Below are positions 34,175 through 45,621 of a DNA stretch of 64,000 nucleotides, in pieces. This DNA comes from Eubacteriaceae bacterium (GTDB taxonomy: Bacteria > Bacillota > Clostridia > Peptostreptococcales > Anaerovoracaceae). Position 1 is the stretch's first letter. Each line of letters starts with the position of its first letter. The stretch lies in assembly GCA_902362805.1 (NCBI GenBank), contig CABIXY010000001.1:62001-126000 (forward strand). Reading direction: 5' to 3'. The translations under genes and the position numbers were made by a program. The notes beneath the pieces were generated by a model. It saw only the letters and a program-made list of their open reading frames with translations. It did no database searches and was not told the DNA's origin.

Positions 34175-35527
34175 ATGAAAAACATTCAAGAGATTTGGAA
34201 TCAAGTTTTAAAAATAATTGAAGAAAATACGACCTCAATTAGTTATAATACCTGGTTTAAGCCGATTAAAATTAATAGTATAGATAATAATGTGAAAATT
34301 GCCTACTTGGAATCTGAAGAAGACTTCATCATAAAAGTTTTAAAAGACAGATATCTACAGTTGATCGAGTCCAGCTTTAAAACTGCAACAGGAGAGGTTT
34401 ATCGCGTTGTCATCAAAAACAGTGAGGATTATGATCAGGTAAAAGAAGAACAATCTGAATCCAATCAGCCGGTGTTAATGGATCCCAAACTTCGTAAGCA
34501 AAAAATATTTAATCCCAGATATACTTTTGACAATTTTGTCGTCGGAAACAGTAACAAATATGCGCATGCTGCATCCCTTGCTGTTGCCGAATCTCCTTCA
34601 GAAGCCTACAACCCTCTTTTTATTTACGGTGGTTCCGGTTTAGGAAAAACACACCTGATGAACGCAATTGGGATTTACTTATTAGAAAACAATGAAAATC
34701 TCAACGTATTATATGTATCATCTGAGATGTTTACCAACGAGTTTATTAAAGCACTGGGAGAGAATAAAACCAGAGAATTTAAAAATAAATACAGAAAAGT
34801 CGACGTTCTCTTGATAGACGATATTCAGTTCTTAGAAGGTAAAGACACCATGCAGGAAGAATTCTTCCACACCTTTAATTCACTTTATGATCTGAATAAA
34901 CAGATTGTAATTTCAAGTGACAGAGCGCCTAATAAGCTAGTAAAACTGGAGGAGAGGCTCAGATCCAGGTTTATGTGGAACCTGATTGCCGACCTGCAGC
35001 CCGCAGATTACGAAACAAGAGTAGCAATTTTAATGAAAAAAGCAGAAAATGCCAATATAGAAATCGACGACGACTTGTATGAGGTCATCTGCTTAATTGC
35101 TGAAAAAATTAAGGACAACATCAGAGAACTAGAAGGCGCTTTTAACAGAATCGTCAGCTTCTCCACTTTGATGGACGAAAAAATAGACAAGGTCTTTGCA
35201 AAACGAATTCTCAAAGACATCATTCAAAACAGCGGAACTTCAGCAACTCCTGAGAAAATAAAGACCATCGTCAGCCGGTATTTTAATATTAAAGTATCAG
35301 ATATGGAAAGTTCCAAACGTACCAACAGTATTGCTTTCCCTAGACAAATTGCCATGTTTCTCTGCAGAGACATGACAGATTATTCTCTTCCTAAGATAGG
35401 AAACCTCTTTGGAGGAAGGCATTATACGACGGTCATGCACGCTTGTGAAAAGATCCAAGCAGAGATACATAACAATGATTCAGTAAAAGAAGTAATAGAA
35501 AACCTAAAGAAGGAAATTTCTGAATAA
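34175..35527 (+). CDS. dnaA: Chromosomal replication initiator DnaA
   Basis: 450 residues. Domain I (TTSISYNTWFKPIKI), AAA+ domain III with FIYGGSGLGKTHLMNAIG and LLIDDIQFL, and the DNA-binding domain IV signature FGGRHYTTVMHACEKI are all present. It binds DnaA boxes on both sides of its own gene and opens the origin at the downstream element. The start has GAAGGTGA upstream. Confidence 0.99.
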   Translation: MKNIQEIWNQVLKIIEENTTSISYNTWFKPIKINSIDNNVKIAYLESEEDFIIKVLKDRYLQLIESSFKTATGEVYRVVIKNSEDYDQVKEEQSESNQPVLMDPKLRKQKIFNPRYTFDNFVVGNSNKYAHAASLAVAESPSEAYNPLFIYGGSGLGKTHLMNAIGIYLLENNENLNVLYVSSEMFTNEFIKALGENKTREFKNKYRKVDVLLIDDIQFLEGKDTMQEEFFHTFNSLYDLNKQIVISSDRAPNKLVKLEERLRSRFMWNLIADLQPADYETRVAILMKKAENANIEIDDDLYEVICLIAEKIKDNIRELEGAFNRIVSFSTLMDEKIDKVFAKRILKDIIQNSGTSATPEKIKTIVSRYFNIKVSDMESSKRTNSIAFPRQIAMFLCRDMTDYSLPKIGNLFGGRHYTTVMHACEKIQAEIHNNDSVKEVIENLKKEISE

Positions 35528-35660
35528 AAATCAAAAGTTATCCACATAAAATCAACAGTAACTTTTAATGAAATAGCAAGGGGTTTAAAAGTTATCCACA
35601 GATTCAACAGCCCCTACTACTATTACTACTAAATTCTTATAAGAAAAAGATGGCATTTTG
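35528..35660. other. oriC, downstream half with DnaA-box/DnaA-trio unwinding element
   Basis: Two perfect DnaA boxes, TTATCCACA at 35538–35546 and 35593–35601, are followed by a short GC-rich run (CAGCCCC). Then come six tandem trinucleotides TAC TAC TAT TAC TAC TAA (35616–35633) and an AT-rich stretch. This is the same order as the basal unwinding system described for Bacillus subtilis, so strand opening is predicted at about 35616–35660. Confidence 0.85.
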
Positions 35661-35670
35661 GAGGTTAAAA

Positions 35671-36783
35671 ATGAAATTTGAATGCAACCAGCAACTATTA
35701 ACGAAAGCCTTAAATATAGTTTCAAAAGCTGTTACATCGAGAACCACGATTCCTATTTTAAAAGGAATTCTTCTTGAAGTCTCAGAGGACGGAAAATTGA
35801 AGATGTCAGCATCTGATTTGGACATCACCATAGAAGAAACTGTAGATATCGAGTCAGGTATCAGCGGATCTATTGTCGTACAATCAAAATTATTTGGCGA
35901 TATTATAAGAAAGCTTCCAAACGCGACTGTCTCTGTAGAATTGGTTGACACAAATGTGGTCATCAAATGTATGAATTCTGAATTCAGTATCATCGGTCTG
36001 TCAGCTGATGAATTTCCTAGCATCAAAAATATAGAAGAAAACCAAGAGTATATTACCTTTGATAAGACTATTTTAAAAGAAATGATCAGTAAGACTTCTT
36101 TTGCTGCCAGCGTGGATGAATCAAAGGGTGTCATTACAGGTATTTTGATTGAACTTCTAAATGATGCTATCAATATGGTCGCTATCGATGGTTACAGAAT
36201 GGCTATCACTCGAGAAGCGATGGTAAATCTCGAAGAGAAAAACGTCATCATATCTGCCAAAATAATGAACGAAATCAGTAAAATCTTGAGTGAAGCTTCT
36301 GAAGAAGAAAACGTAAATCTTATATTAAATGATAAAAAAGCGATTTTTATCATCGGTAACGTCAAAGTCGTTTTGAGACTTTTGGACGGCGAATTTATCA
36401 AATATAAAGATGTACTTCCAAAAGATAACAAAATCAAGGTTAAGGTCAATAGAAATGATCTGATGGAAAGTATTGAAAGAGCATCCCTTCTTTCAAAAGA
36501 AGGCAAGAACAATCTGATTAAATTTGCTATCAAAGATACGATTGTAACAATTACTTCTAAATCAGAAGAAGGTAACGTCAGAGAAGAAGTGATCATCAAT
36601 AAAGAAGGCGAAGATCTGGATATCGGTTTCAATGCAAAATATGTTTTAGATGTATTAAAATCTATAGACGATGAAGAAATCTATATGTTCTTCAATACCA
36701 GTATCACGCCGTGCCTTGTAGAGCCGGTCAATGGTGACTCCTTTGAGTATTTGATACTGCCAGTTAGAATTACAAATAATTAA
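35671..36783 (+). CDS. dnaN: DNA polymerase III sliding clamp (beta subunit)
   Basis: 370 residues in the three-domain clamp fold; it opens MKFECNQQLLTKALNIVSKA and has the usual LPVR near the end. ATG 35671 with GGAGG is preferred to an upstream in-frame start. It holds the polymerase on DNA. No S4-domain yaaA-type gene separates it from recF, unlike in Bacillus. Confidence 0.98.
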   Translation: MKFECNQQLLTKALNIVSKAVTSRTTIPILKGILLEVSEDGKLKMSASDLDITIEETVDIESGISGSIVVQSKLFGDIIRKLPNATVSVELVDTNVVIKCMNSEFSIIGLSADEFPSIKNIEENQEYITFDKTILKEMISKTSFAASVDESKGVITGILIELLNDAINMVAIDGYRMAITREAMVNLEEKNVIISAKIMNEISKILSEASEEENVNLILNDKKAIFIIGNVKVVLRLLDGEFIKYKDVLPKDNKIKVKVNRNDLMESIERASLLSKEGKNNLIKFAIKDTIVTITSKSEEGNVREEVIINKEGEDLDIGFNAKYVLDVLKSIDDEEIYMFFNTSITPCLVEPVNGDSFEYLILPVRITNN

Positions 36784-36784
36784 T

Positions 36785-37891
36785 ATGTATATCAAAGATA
36801 TCGAACTGACAAATTTTCGCAATTATGACGATCTGAAAACAGATTTTAGCCAGAACGTCAATTTAATATTGGGTAATAATGCTCAGGGAAAGACGAATCT
36901 GCTAGAAGGCATCTATCTGACTTCCATAGGAAGGTCTTTCCGAACAAATAAAGATAGTGAGTTGGTTCATTTTCAGAAAAATGCAGCGAGAATCAAAGTC
37001 AATGCTGAGAAATCTTATTTTGATACTTCTGTAGAGATCATAATCAAAAAGGATGCAAAAAAATCAATCAAAAAGGACGGCGCTACGATTAAAAAGACCT
37101 CTGAGCTGCTGGAAAATATTTTAATTGTTATCTTCTCTCCGGAAGACTTAAAGATTGTGAAGGACGAACCAGAAAAAAGAAGAAAATTTATCGATCGAGA
37201 ACTCTGTCAGATACAGCCTCTTTACTATGACAGTCTCAGCAATTACAAAAAAACCCTAGTGCAGAGGAACACCTATCTAAAAGAAGAATCCATCGACAGC
37301 AGTATTTTGGATCTTTGGGATGTACAGTTGGCCAGATATGGAGCGAGAATCATCAATATCAGAGAACAATTTGTGAAGAAAATCAGCGGCTACAGTGGAA
37401 AGATTCATACCAGTATCACCAACGGAAAAGAAAGTCTGTTTTTGGAATATAACCCTAATATAGATTTAAAAGACGATTTAGAAGAACAGGAAGGTTACTT
37501 CTACGATGAAATTAAAAAAGCGTTTAAAAATGATTTGAAGCAGAGGACCACAACAAAAGGACCTCATAAAGATGACATTTCTTTTTATGTCAACGGGATC
37601 AATATGCGCAGCTTTGGCTCTCAGGGTCAGCAGCGTACCTGTGCCCTATCTCTCAAATTAGCAGAACTGAATCTGATCAAAGAAGAAACAGAAGAAGATG
37701 CGATTCTATTACTCGACGATGTCATGAGCGAGCTGGATATTGAGAGACAGAAGTACCTGATTAAAACCCTGAAAGAAAATCAGCTTTTTATCACAACGAC
37801 GGATATTGATAAAAATTTGATGGACTCCTTTCCAGATGCAAAAAAAATCTACATTGAAGGCGGCAGAATAAAGGAACATAAAACCTATTAA
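36785..37891 (+). CDS. recF: DNA replication and repair protein RecF
   Basis: 368 residues. Walker A NNAQGKTNLLEGIY, the signature SQGQQRTCALSLKLAE and Walker B LLLDDVMSELD are seen. It acts in gap repair with RecOR. It begins one base after the dnaN stop without a clear ribosome site, so coupling is likely. Its last codons lie in the terminator stem. Confidence 0.97.
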   Translation: MYIKDIELTNFRNYDDLKTDFSQNVNLILGNNAQGKTNLLEGIYLTSIGRSFRTNKDSELVHFQKNAARIKVNAEKSYFDTSVEIIIKKDAKKSIKKDGATIKKTSELLENILIVIFSPEDLKIVKDEPEKRRKFIDRELCQIQPLYYDSLSNYKKTLVQRNTYLKEESIDSSILDLWDVQLARYGARIINIREQFVKKISGYSGKIHTSITNGKESLFLEYNPNIDLKDDLEEQEGYFYDEIKKAFKNDLKQRTTTKGPHKDDISFYVNGINMRSFGSQGQQRTCALSLKLAELNLIKEETEEDAILLLDDVMSELDIERQKYLIKTLKENQLFITTTDIDKNLMDSFPDAKKIYIEGGRIKEHKTY

Positions 37892-37930
37892 AAATTACGA
37901 CATATATCGACGTTTTTTAATAGGTTTTTT
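37881..37930 (+). terminator. Rho-independent terminator at the recF stop
   Basis: AAACCTATTAAAAA (37881–37894) pairs with TTTTTTAATAGGTTT (37913–37927), followed by T's. The recF TAA stop (37889–37891) is part of the left stem. Confidence 0.8.
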
Positions 37931-37970
37931 AGTGCTTATTTTTTGATTTTACGGATTTTAAAGCAGGTGA

Positions 37971-40007
<2,037 letters not shown>

Positions 40008-40024
40008 GGAAGGAGGGCGAGAAA

Positions 40025-42535
40025 TTGAGTACATTATTAGAAGATACGAAATTAGAACAACACGAGATATCTAAGGAAATGCAGAAGTCTTATATCGACT
40101 ATTCCATGAGCGTTATCGTCGGACGTGCCCTTCCTGATGTCAGAGACGGCATGAAGCCGGTTCATAGGAGAATCCTATACGGCATGCACCAACTAGGCGT
40201 GACACCGGAAAAACCCCATAAAAAATCCGCGCGTATTGTCGGTGAAGTCATGGGTAAATATCACCCTCACGGAGATAGTTCCATTTACGATGCCATGGTC
40301 AGAATGGCACAGGATTTTTCAACTAGATATATGCTGGTAGACGGACACGGCAACTTCGGTTCCGTCGATGGAGACGGCGCGGCAGCTATGCGTTATACGG
40401 AAGCGAAGATGACGCCGTTTTCACTGCAGATGATCAGAGATATCGAAAAAGATACGATAGATTTTAAAGATAATTTTGACGGAGAAGAAAAAGAACCGGT
40501 GGTTCTGCCGAGCAGATACCCAAACCTCTTGGTAAACGGATCCAATGGTATCGCCGTCGGAATGGCGACGTCTATTCCGCCTCACAATTTAGGTGAGGTT
40601 ATCGATGCGACAGTCAAGTTAATTGACGATGAAGAAGCCACTGTCGAAGACCTGATGAAAATAGTTAAAGGTCCAGACTTCCCAACTGGCGCAACGATTT
40701 TAGGCAAAAACGGAATCAGAGAGGCTTATAGAACGGGAATCGGCAAAGTCAAAGTCAGATCCTGTTGTGAGATTGAAGAAACCGACAGAGGCAGATCGCA
40801 GATCATCGTTACTGAGATTCCTTATCAGGTGAACAAAGCCAGACTCATCGAAAAGATGGCGGAGTTGGTAAAAGATAAAAGAGTGGAAGGTATTTCAGCG
40901 ATTCGTGATGAATCCAGCCGTAAAGGAATGCGTATCGTCATCGAGCTTAAGAGAGATGCCAACCCGCAGATTACTCTGAATCGATTGTACAAGCATACCC
41001 AGCTGCAGGACAGTTACAGCATGATTATGATTGCGCTGGTTAACGACAAGCCAAAGGTACTCAATCTATACGAAATTCTGGACGAATATCTGAAGTTCCA
41101 GAAAGAAGTCGTTACCAGAAGAACCCAGTTCGACTTAAAAAAAGCTGAAGCGAGAGCGCATATCTTAGAAGGTCTGCTGATTGCCCTCGATAATATCGAT
41201 GAAATCATCAAGATTATCAGAAGTGCATATAATGACGCAAAAGAAAAGCTGATGGAACGATTCGGCCTTTCAGAAATTCAGGCTCAGGCAATCCTCGATA
41301 TGAGACTTGCCAGACTGCAGGGATTGGAGCGAGAGAAAATCGACAAGGAATATGCCGAATTGATGGAAAAGATTGCTTACTACAATTCCCTTCTTGCTGA
41401 TGAAAAGCTTTTGATGGGCGTCATTAAAGATGAACTCCTCGAAATCAGAGAAAAATATGCTGACAGCAGGAGAACCAAATTAGTGGCAGATGTAGATGAA
41501 TTTGACGATGAGGATCTTGTTGAAGAAGAAAAAGTAGCGATTACTTTGACGCATCTGGGATACATCAAAAGAGTACCGGCTGATACCTATAAAGCACAGA
41601 AGCGTGGCGGTAAAGGAATCACAGGTATCACTACAAGAGAAAATGATTTTGTAAAGGATCTGATTATGACATCTACTCACGATCATCTGATGTTCTTTAC
41701 AAATACAGGTAAAGCTCATAAAATCAAGGCTTTTGAGGTTCCAGAGGCCACGAGGACTGCCAAAGGCACACCGGCAGTCAACTTCCTCAATCTGATGCAG
41801 AGAGAGAGAATTACCGCAATTATTCCAGTGCAGGAATTTTCTGATGATAGATATCTCATTGCTGTAACAAAAGACGGTATCATCAAGAAGACACCGCTTT
41901 CCCAATTTGATACGCAGAGAAAGACAGGTCTGATTGCAATCAATCTGAAAGAGGATGACCAGTTGATCGGAATTAAAGAAACTTCTGGCACCAACAATGT
42001 CATCATCGTAACGAAGCATGGAAAGTGTATCTGTTTCTCTGAAGAAGATGTGAGAAGCATGGGCAGAATTGCCGGCGGCGTCAGAGCCATCAAGCTTGAG
42101 AAAGATGATGAAGTCGTTGCCATGGAACTGGTTGAACCGGATCAGGAACTTTTTGTCGTAACTGAAAATGGTTATGGTAAGAGAACTTCCGTCAAGGATT
42201 ATAAGATTCAGGTTAGAGGCGGCAAAGGTCTTCTGACTTATGATAAGACCAAGTTCAAGAAGACTGGCGCTTTGATTGGGGCTATGGTCGTCGACGAAGA
42301 TGATGAAATTTTGATGATTAACTCAGAAGGTATTATTATCAGAATCAGAGCCGGTGAAGTTTCTAAGCTTGGCAGAGCGACCCAGGGCGTCAAGATTATG
42401 AAGGTAGGCGATGATACGAAAATCGTTGCCATGGCCAAAGTCATCAAAGAAGAAGATGACGATGAAGAAGACGAAGTGGAAGAAAAGAAAGCCAAGAAAC
42501 CAGAAAAAAACAGCGATGAACAACTGACCCTGTAA
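40025..42535 (+). CDS. gyrA: DNA gyrase subunit A
   Basis: 836 residues with a TTG start at 40025 supported by AAGGAGGG. The quinolone-resistance region HPHGDSSIYDAMVRMAQDF, the catalytic tyrosine in AAMRYTEAKM and the GyrA box (seen as QKRGGKGI) are present, followed by six C-terminal beta-pinwheel repeats and a Glu/Lys-rich acidic tail. The presence of the GyrA box favours gyrase over topoisomerase IV. Confidence 0.98.
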   Translation: MSTLLEDTKLEQHEISKEMQKSYIDYSMSVIVGRALPDVRDGMKPVHRRILYGMHQLGVTPEKPHKKSARIVGEVMGKYHPHGDSSIYDAMVRMAQDFSTRYMLVDGHGNFGSVDGDGAAAMRYTEAKMTPFSLQMIRDIEKDTIDFKDNFDGEEKEPVVLPSRYPNLLVNGSNGIAVGMATSIPPHNLGEVIDATVKLIDDEEATVEDLMKIVKGPDFPTGATILGKNGIREAYRTGIGKVKVRSCCEIEETDRGRSQIIVTEIPYQVNKARLIEKMAELVKDKRVEGISAIRDESSRKGMRIVIELKRDANPQITLNRLYKHTQLQDSYSMIMIALVNDKPKVLNLYEILDEYLKFQKEVVTRRTQFDLKKAEARAHILEGLLIALDNIDEIIKIIRSAYNDAKEKLMERFGLSEIQAQAILDMRLARLQGLEREKIDKEYAELMEKIAYYNSLLADEKLLMGVIKDELLEIREKYADSRRTKLVADVDEFDDEDLVEEEKVAITLTHLGYIKRVPADTYKAQKRGGKGITGITTRENDFVKDLIMTSTHDHLMFFTNTGKAHKIKAFEVPEATRTAKGTPAVNFLNLMQRERITAIIPVQEFSDDRYLIAVTKDGIIKKTPLSQFDTQRKTGLIAINLKEDDQLIGIKETSGTNNVIIVTKHGKCICFSEEDVRSMGRIAGGVRAIKLEKDDEVVAMELVEPDQELFVVTENGYGKRTSVKDYKIQVRGGKGLLTYDKTKFKKTGALIGAMVVDEDDEILMINSEGIIIRIRAGEVSKLGRATQGVKIMKVGDDTKIVAMAKVIKEEDDDEEDEVEEKKAKKPEKNSDEQLTL

Positions 42536-42541
42536 TAAAAG

Positions 42542-42577
42542 AAAAAATGGCGTATTTTTGATAATGCGCCATTTTTA
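42542..42577 (+). terminator. Rho-independent terminator after gyrA
   Basis: AAAAAATGGCG and CGCCATTTTT form a 10-bp stem around a 14-base loop, with a T-run on the right arm. Confidence 0.8.
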
Positions 42578-42703
42578 ATTGTAAAATATGAGGTATATAT
42601 AAATATAGTAAATAAAAATGCTTGCAATTTGCATGAAGGAAAGCTATTCTATATAGAGAATGCGAAGCAGGCAGATCAGTTTGTTTTGAAGGAGAGAGTT
42701 TAA

Positions 42704-43102
42704 ATGGATAATTTAAGATTTACAATACCGGGAAAACCGGAGTATTTGACTATGGTGAGATTGGCTATTGCTTCTATTGCAACGACTGCTGGTTTTGATC
42801 TGGACGCGTCTGAGGATATCAAGAATGCTGTTTCAGAAGCATGTAAAAATGTTTCGTGTCATGGATTTGATGGATTTTCAGACAAATACGAAGTAGAATG
42901 TAATGTCGATAAATCAAAAATAGAAATTATTGTAAAAGACGATTGCGATGCCCACACTTTGGAGAAGCTTTCGAAACCTTGTCAGAACTGCCCAAAAGAA
43001 GGCGATATCGGTATTTATATCATTCAGTCTTTGATGAATGAAGTGGAATTTGGCAAAGGAAAAGACGGACATAAGTCCATTAGAATGGTGAAGAATTTAT
43101 GA
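42704..43102 (+). CDS. Anti-sigma factor, RsbW-type serine kinase
   Basis: 132 residues of the GHKL fold: N-box EDIKNAVSEACKNV, then IIVKDDCD in place of the usual DxGxG, and GDIGIYIIQSLMNEVEF. RsbW-type proteins bind and hold a SigB/F-type sigma factor and are countered by an RsbV-type antagonist, for which no gene is seen here. Three cysteines (DDC, and CQNC about 15 residues later) lie near the ATP lid, an unusual feature. It overlaps the sigma gene by four bases (ATGA). Confidence 0.88.
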   Translation: MDNLRFTIPGKPEYLTMVRLAIASIATTAGFDLDASEDIKNAVSEACKNVSCHGFDGFSDKYEVECNVDKSKIEIIVKDDCDAHTLEKLSKPCQNCPKEGDIGIYIIQSLMNEVEFGKGKDGHKSIRMVKNL

Positions 43103-43833
43103 TGGAACAAGAATTGTTTATCAAGTATAAAAACAATCCAAGTATAGAGACTAGAAACGAAATCGTGGAAAAACATCTTTATATGGTAGACATTCTGATT
43201 AGAAAATATCTCGGCAAAGGTGTAGAATACGACGATCTTTATCAAGTTGGTGCTTTGGCACTCGTTTCAGCTGTCGAGCGATTCGATCCAGACAAGGGAT
43301 TCGAATTTAGTTCTTTTGCTACCCCGACAATTCTTGGAGAAATCAAGAAATATTTCAGGGATAAGCAATGGAGCCTTAAGGTACCAAGAAGATTGAAAGA
43401 AATTGCCGCGAAAGTACAGGAGAGCAAGGATGCTCTCTATACAGAATATCACAGAAAACCATCTGTCGAGGAAATTTCAGAAGCCACAGGTTTCAGTGAA
43501 GAGCAGATTATCGAGGCCATGGAAGGTTCCCAGGCCTACGGTACCTACTCTTTGGACAAGACGTTTGACGATATGGGTGAGGATGGAGAGAGCTCTTTTC
43601 TTGAGAAGTATACGGGGTTTGACGAAAAGGGCTACGAAAGAATTGAAACATCAGAGATTATAAACAAGGTCATGGATGGATTCAGCGATCAGTATCGTTA
43701 TATCTTTAAGGAAAGATTTATCTATAACAGGTCGCAGGCTGAAATTGCGAAAAATCTCGGTGTCTCCCAGATGACGGTATCCAGAGCAGAACGAAACATC
43801 ATCAATCAGTTTAGAGAAGAGCTGCATCGTTAA
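43099..43833 (+). CDS. RNA polymerase sigma factor, SigB/SigF/SigG group
   Basis: 244 residues. Region 2 reads FDPDKGFEFSSFATPTILGE and is followed by VPRRLKEIA; region 4 ends with AEIAKNLGVSQMTVSRAERN. This pattern is typical of the general-stress and forespore sigma factors. Pairing with an RsbW-type gene supports a SigB-like role, but the spore factor SigF has a similar partner (SpoIIAB), usually with SpoIIAA upstream. No such gene is present, so I favour SigB-like. Confidence 0.88.
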   Translation: MMEQELFIKYKNNPSIETRNEIVEKHLYMVDILIRKYLGKGVEYDDLYQVGALALVSAVERFDPDKGFEFSSFATPTILGEIKKYFRDKQWSLKVPRRLKEIAAKVQESKDALYTEYHRKPSVEEISEATGFSEEQIIEAMEGSQAYGTYSLDKTFDDMGEDGESSFLEKYTGFDEKGYERIETSEIINKVMDGFSDQYRYIFKERFIYNRSQAEIAKNLGVSQMTVSRAERNIINQFREELHR

Positions 43834-44276
43834 TGAGTAAGAAATTAAAAGCGGCGTCCCTTTTTCGAGAAGGATATAATTGTGCGCAATCTGTGGTACT
43901 AGCCTTCGCTGAAGAAATGAATATGGACGAGAAAACTGCGGCGAAGCTGAGTTCTTCTTTTGGAGGCGGTATGGGAAGACTGCGGGAAGTTTGCGGCGCT
44001 GTCAGTGGTATGTTCCTCGTTGCAGGAATGATCAAGGGCTATGATTGTCCTGATGATGATGAGCGCAAAGCAGAACATTATCGACTGATTCAGAGTTTGG
44101 CAGAGGAATTCAAAGCAAAAAATAAGACGATCATATGTCGGGAGCTTTTGGATTTGCAAGAAGGTCCTGATTATTTTATACCCGAAAAAAGGACGGAAAG
44201 CTATTACGCTGCCCGCCCCTGTGAAAAGTTTGTTGCTGATGCTGCTGAACTGATAGAATCTTATGTTATAAAGTAA
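43833..44276 (+). CDS. C_GCAxxG_C_C family redox-type protein
   Basis: 147 residues with the family's spaced cysteines: YNCAQSV near residue 16, REVCGAVSGMFLVAG near 50, TIICREL near 96 and RPCEKFV near 130. The family is thought to be redox-active or to bind a cofactor, but no reaction is known. Its start overlaps the sigma factor stop (TAATG), placing it in the stress-sigma operon. Its last 11 bases overlap the end of the convergent sensor kinase gene. Confidence 0.88.
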   Translation: MSKKLKAASLFREGYNCAQSVVLAFAEEMNMDEKTAAKLSSSFGGGMGRLREVCGAVSGMFLVAGMIKGYDCPDDDERKAEHYRLIQSLAEEFKAKNKTIICRELLDLQEGPDYFIPEKRTESYYAARPCEKFVADAAELIESYVIK

Positions 44277-45618
44277 TGGTAAATTTACTCCCCTTCCCTA
44301 TTTCACTTTCAACAGAAACCTTTCCGTTGTGAGCTTCTGCAATCCACTTTACCATAGCAAGGCCAAGACCAAAACTGTTTTCTTCTGATTTTCTAGCTTT
44401 ATCTACTTTATAGAAGCGATGGAAGATATTTTCCTGGTCTTCTTTTTTTATGCCAATACCGTTGTCTTTTACGATAATTTTAATATGTTCTTCTTTCGAC
44501 AATGATAATTCTACTTTTGGATTGTCACAGGTATAGCTATATTTAATGGCGTTGGTCAGTAAATTGATAATCATTCTCATAATTAAGGTCTCATCGGCGG
44601 TGATTTCTATATTGCTTTCTATATTGCTCGTCAAAAAAACGCCCTTTTCTTCCGCCGACAAGCTAAGTTCATCGATGATGCTGCTACATAAAAGTGATAG
44701 ATTGAAATTTTCCTTGTCCAATGCTTTTTCTTTGTCTATTGTTCTCGAAACTTGAAGAAGCTGCTGAATCAGAGACATGGTCCTCATACACTGTTTTTGG
44801 ATGGTTTCTATGGATTCGATATATTCTGCCGTCTGACGGTTTTCCTGCAGGGTATATTCGCACTCTGTCAAGATGACAGAAATCGGCGTTTTCAATTCAT
44901 GGGAAACGTCAGAAGAAAATTCTTTTTCTGCCTGAAAAGCATTTTCTAATCTTTCAATCATCTGATTCAAAGTTTCAGTCAGATAATAGAGTTCATCCTT
45001 ATTTTCTCCCTGTGGTAGACGTTTGGAAAGATCATTACCACTGTTGATGGAATTGGCTGCATTGGTGATTTTAGCGACGGGTGCAAATGCCCTCTTTGTA
45101 ATTCGTCTGCCTGCAATGATTGCGACTGCTAGAATTGCGGGCAATATGATAATCATGATTCGCATGATGGACTTGAGCGTGGCAGCAGCATTATCCATAT
45201 CGTAAATGCCTCTGACCCAGATGCCCTGCCCATTATCATAGGTATTGTATAAATCGTAAACCAGCCAGGTGCTCTCCTCCGCTTCTATTTCCTCATAGTC
45301 TCCTTGTGTCAAAGGGGTGGAGGAAGGAAAGTCTCTTGGAACAGCGCCTTTGATCAGTTTTCCATCTTCGCCGTATACTAGCAGGGTTACACCACGATAG
45401 TAAGAATCAAAATCGTTATCAATTTCAATAATATTATTTTCATATTCAATTTCATCAAAAGAATTCTGTACCGCTTTCATTACGGTATCTTTTGATACGA
45501 TGGTTGTCTGTCTGCTGGCAGTGAATAAAAAAACGCCAAAAACCAGAACGGTGATCAGTATCAAAACCAGAGAATAATATAAGGTGACCCTTTTTCTTAT
45601 AGAACTGTTTTTCATCAT
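44266..45618 (-). CDS. Two-component sensor histidine kinase
   Basis: 450 residues. Two membrane helices (about 11–31 and 155–175) enclose an extracellular domain of some 120 residues; HAMP follows, then HisKA with SSDVSHELKTPISVI and a HATPase domain with NLLTNAIKYS, DNGIGI and GLGLAMVKWI. It is encoded four bases after its partner regulator at 45622–46302. The signal is unknown. The stop codon lies inside the neighbouring convergent gene. Confidence 0.93.
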   Translation of the reverse strand: MMKNSSIRKRVTLYYSLVLILITVLVFGVFLFTASRQTTIVSKDTVMKAVQNSFDEIEYENNIIEIDNDFDSYYRGVTLLVYGEDGKLIKGAVPRDFPSSTPLTQGDYEEIEAEESTWLVYDLYNTYDNGQGIWVRGIYDMDNAAATLKSIMRIMIIILPAILAVAIIAGRRITKRAFAPVAKITNAANSINSGNDLSKRLPQGENKDELYYLTETLNQMIERLENAFQAEKEFSSDVSHELKTPISVILTECEYTLQENRQTAEYIESIETIQKQCMRTMSLIQQLLQVSRTIDKEKALDKENFNLSLLCSSIIDELSLSAEEKGVFLTSNIESNIEITADETLIMRMIINLLTNAIKYSYTCDNPKVELSLSKEEHIKIIVKDNGIGIKKEDQENIFHRFYKVDKARKSEENSFGLGLAMVKWIAEAHNGKVSVESEIGKGSKFTITL

Positions 45619-45621
45619 AGT

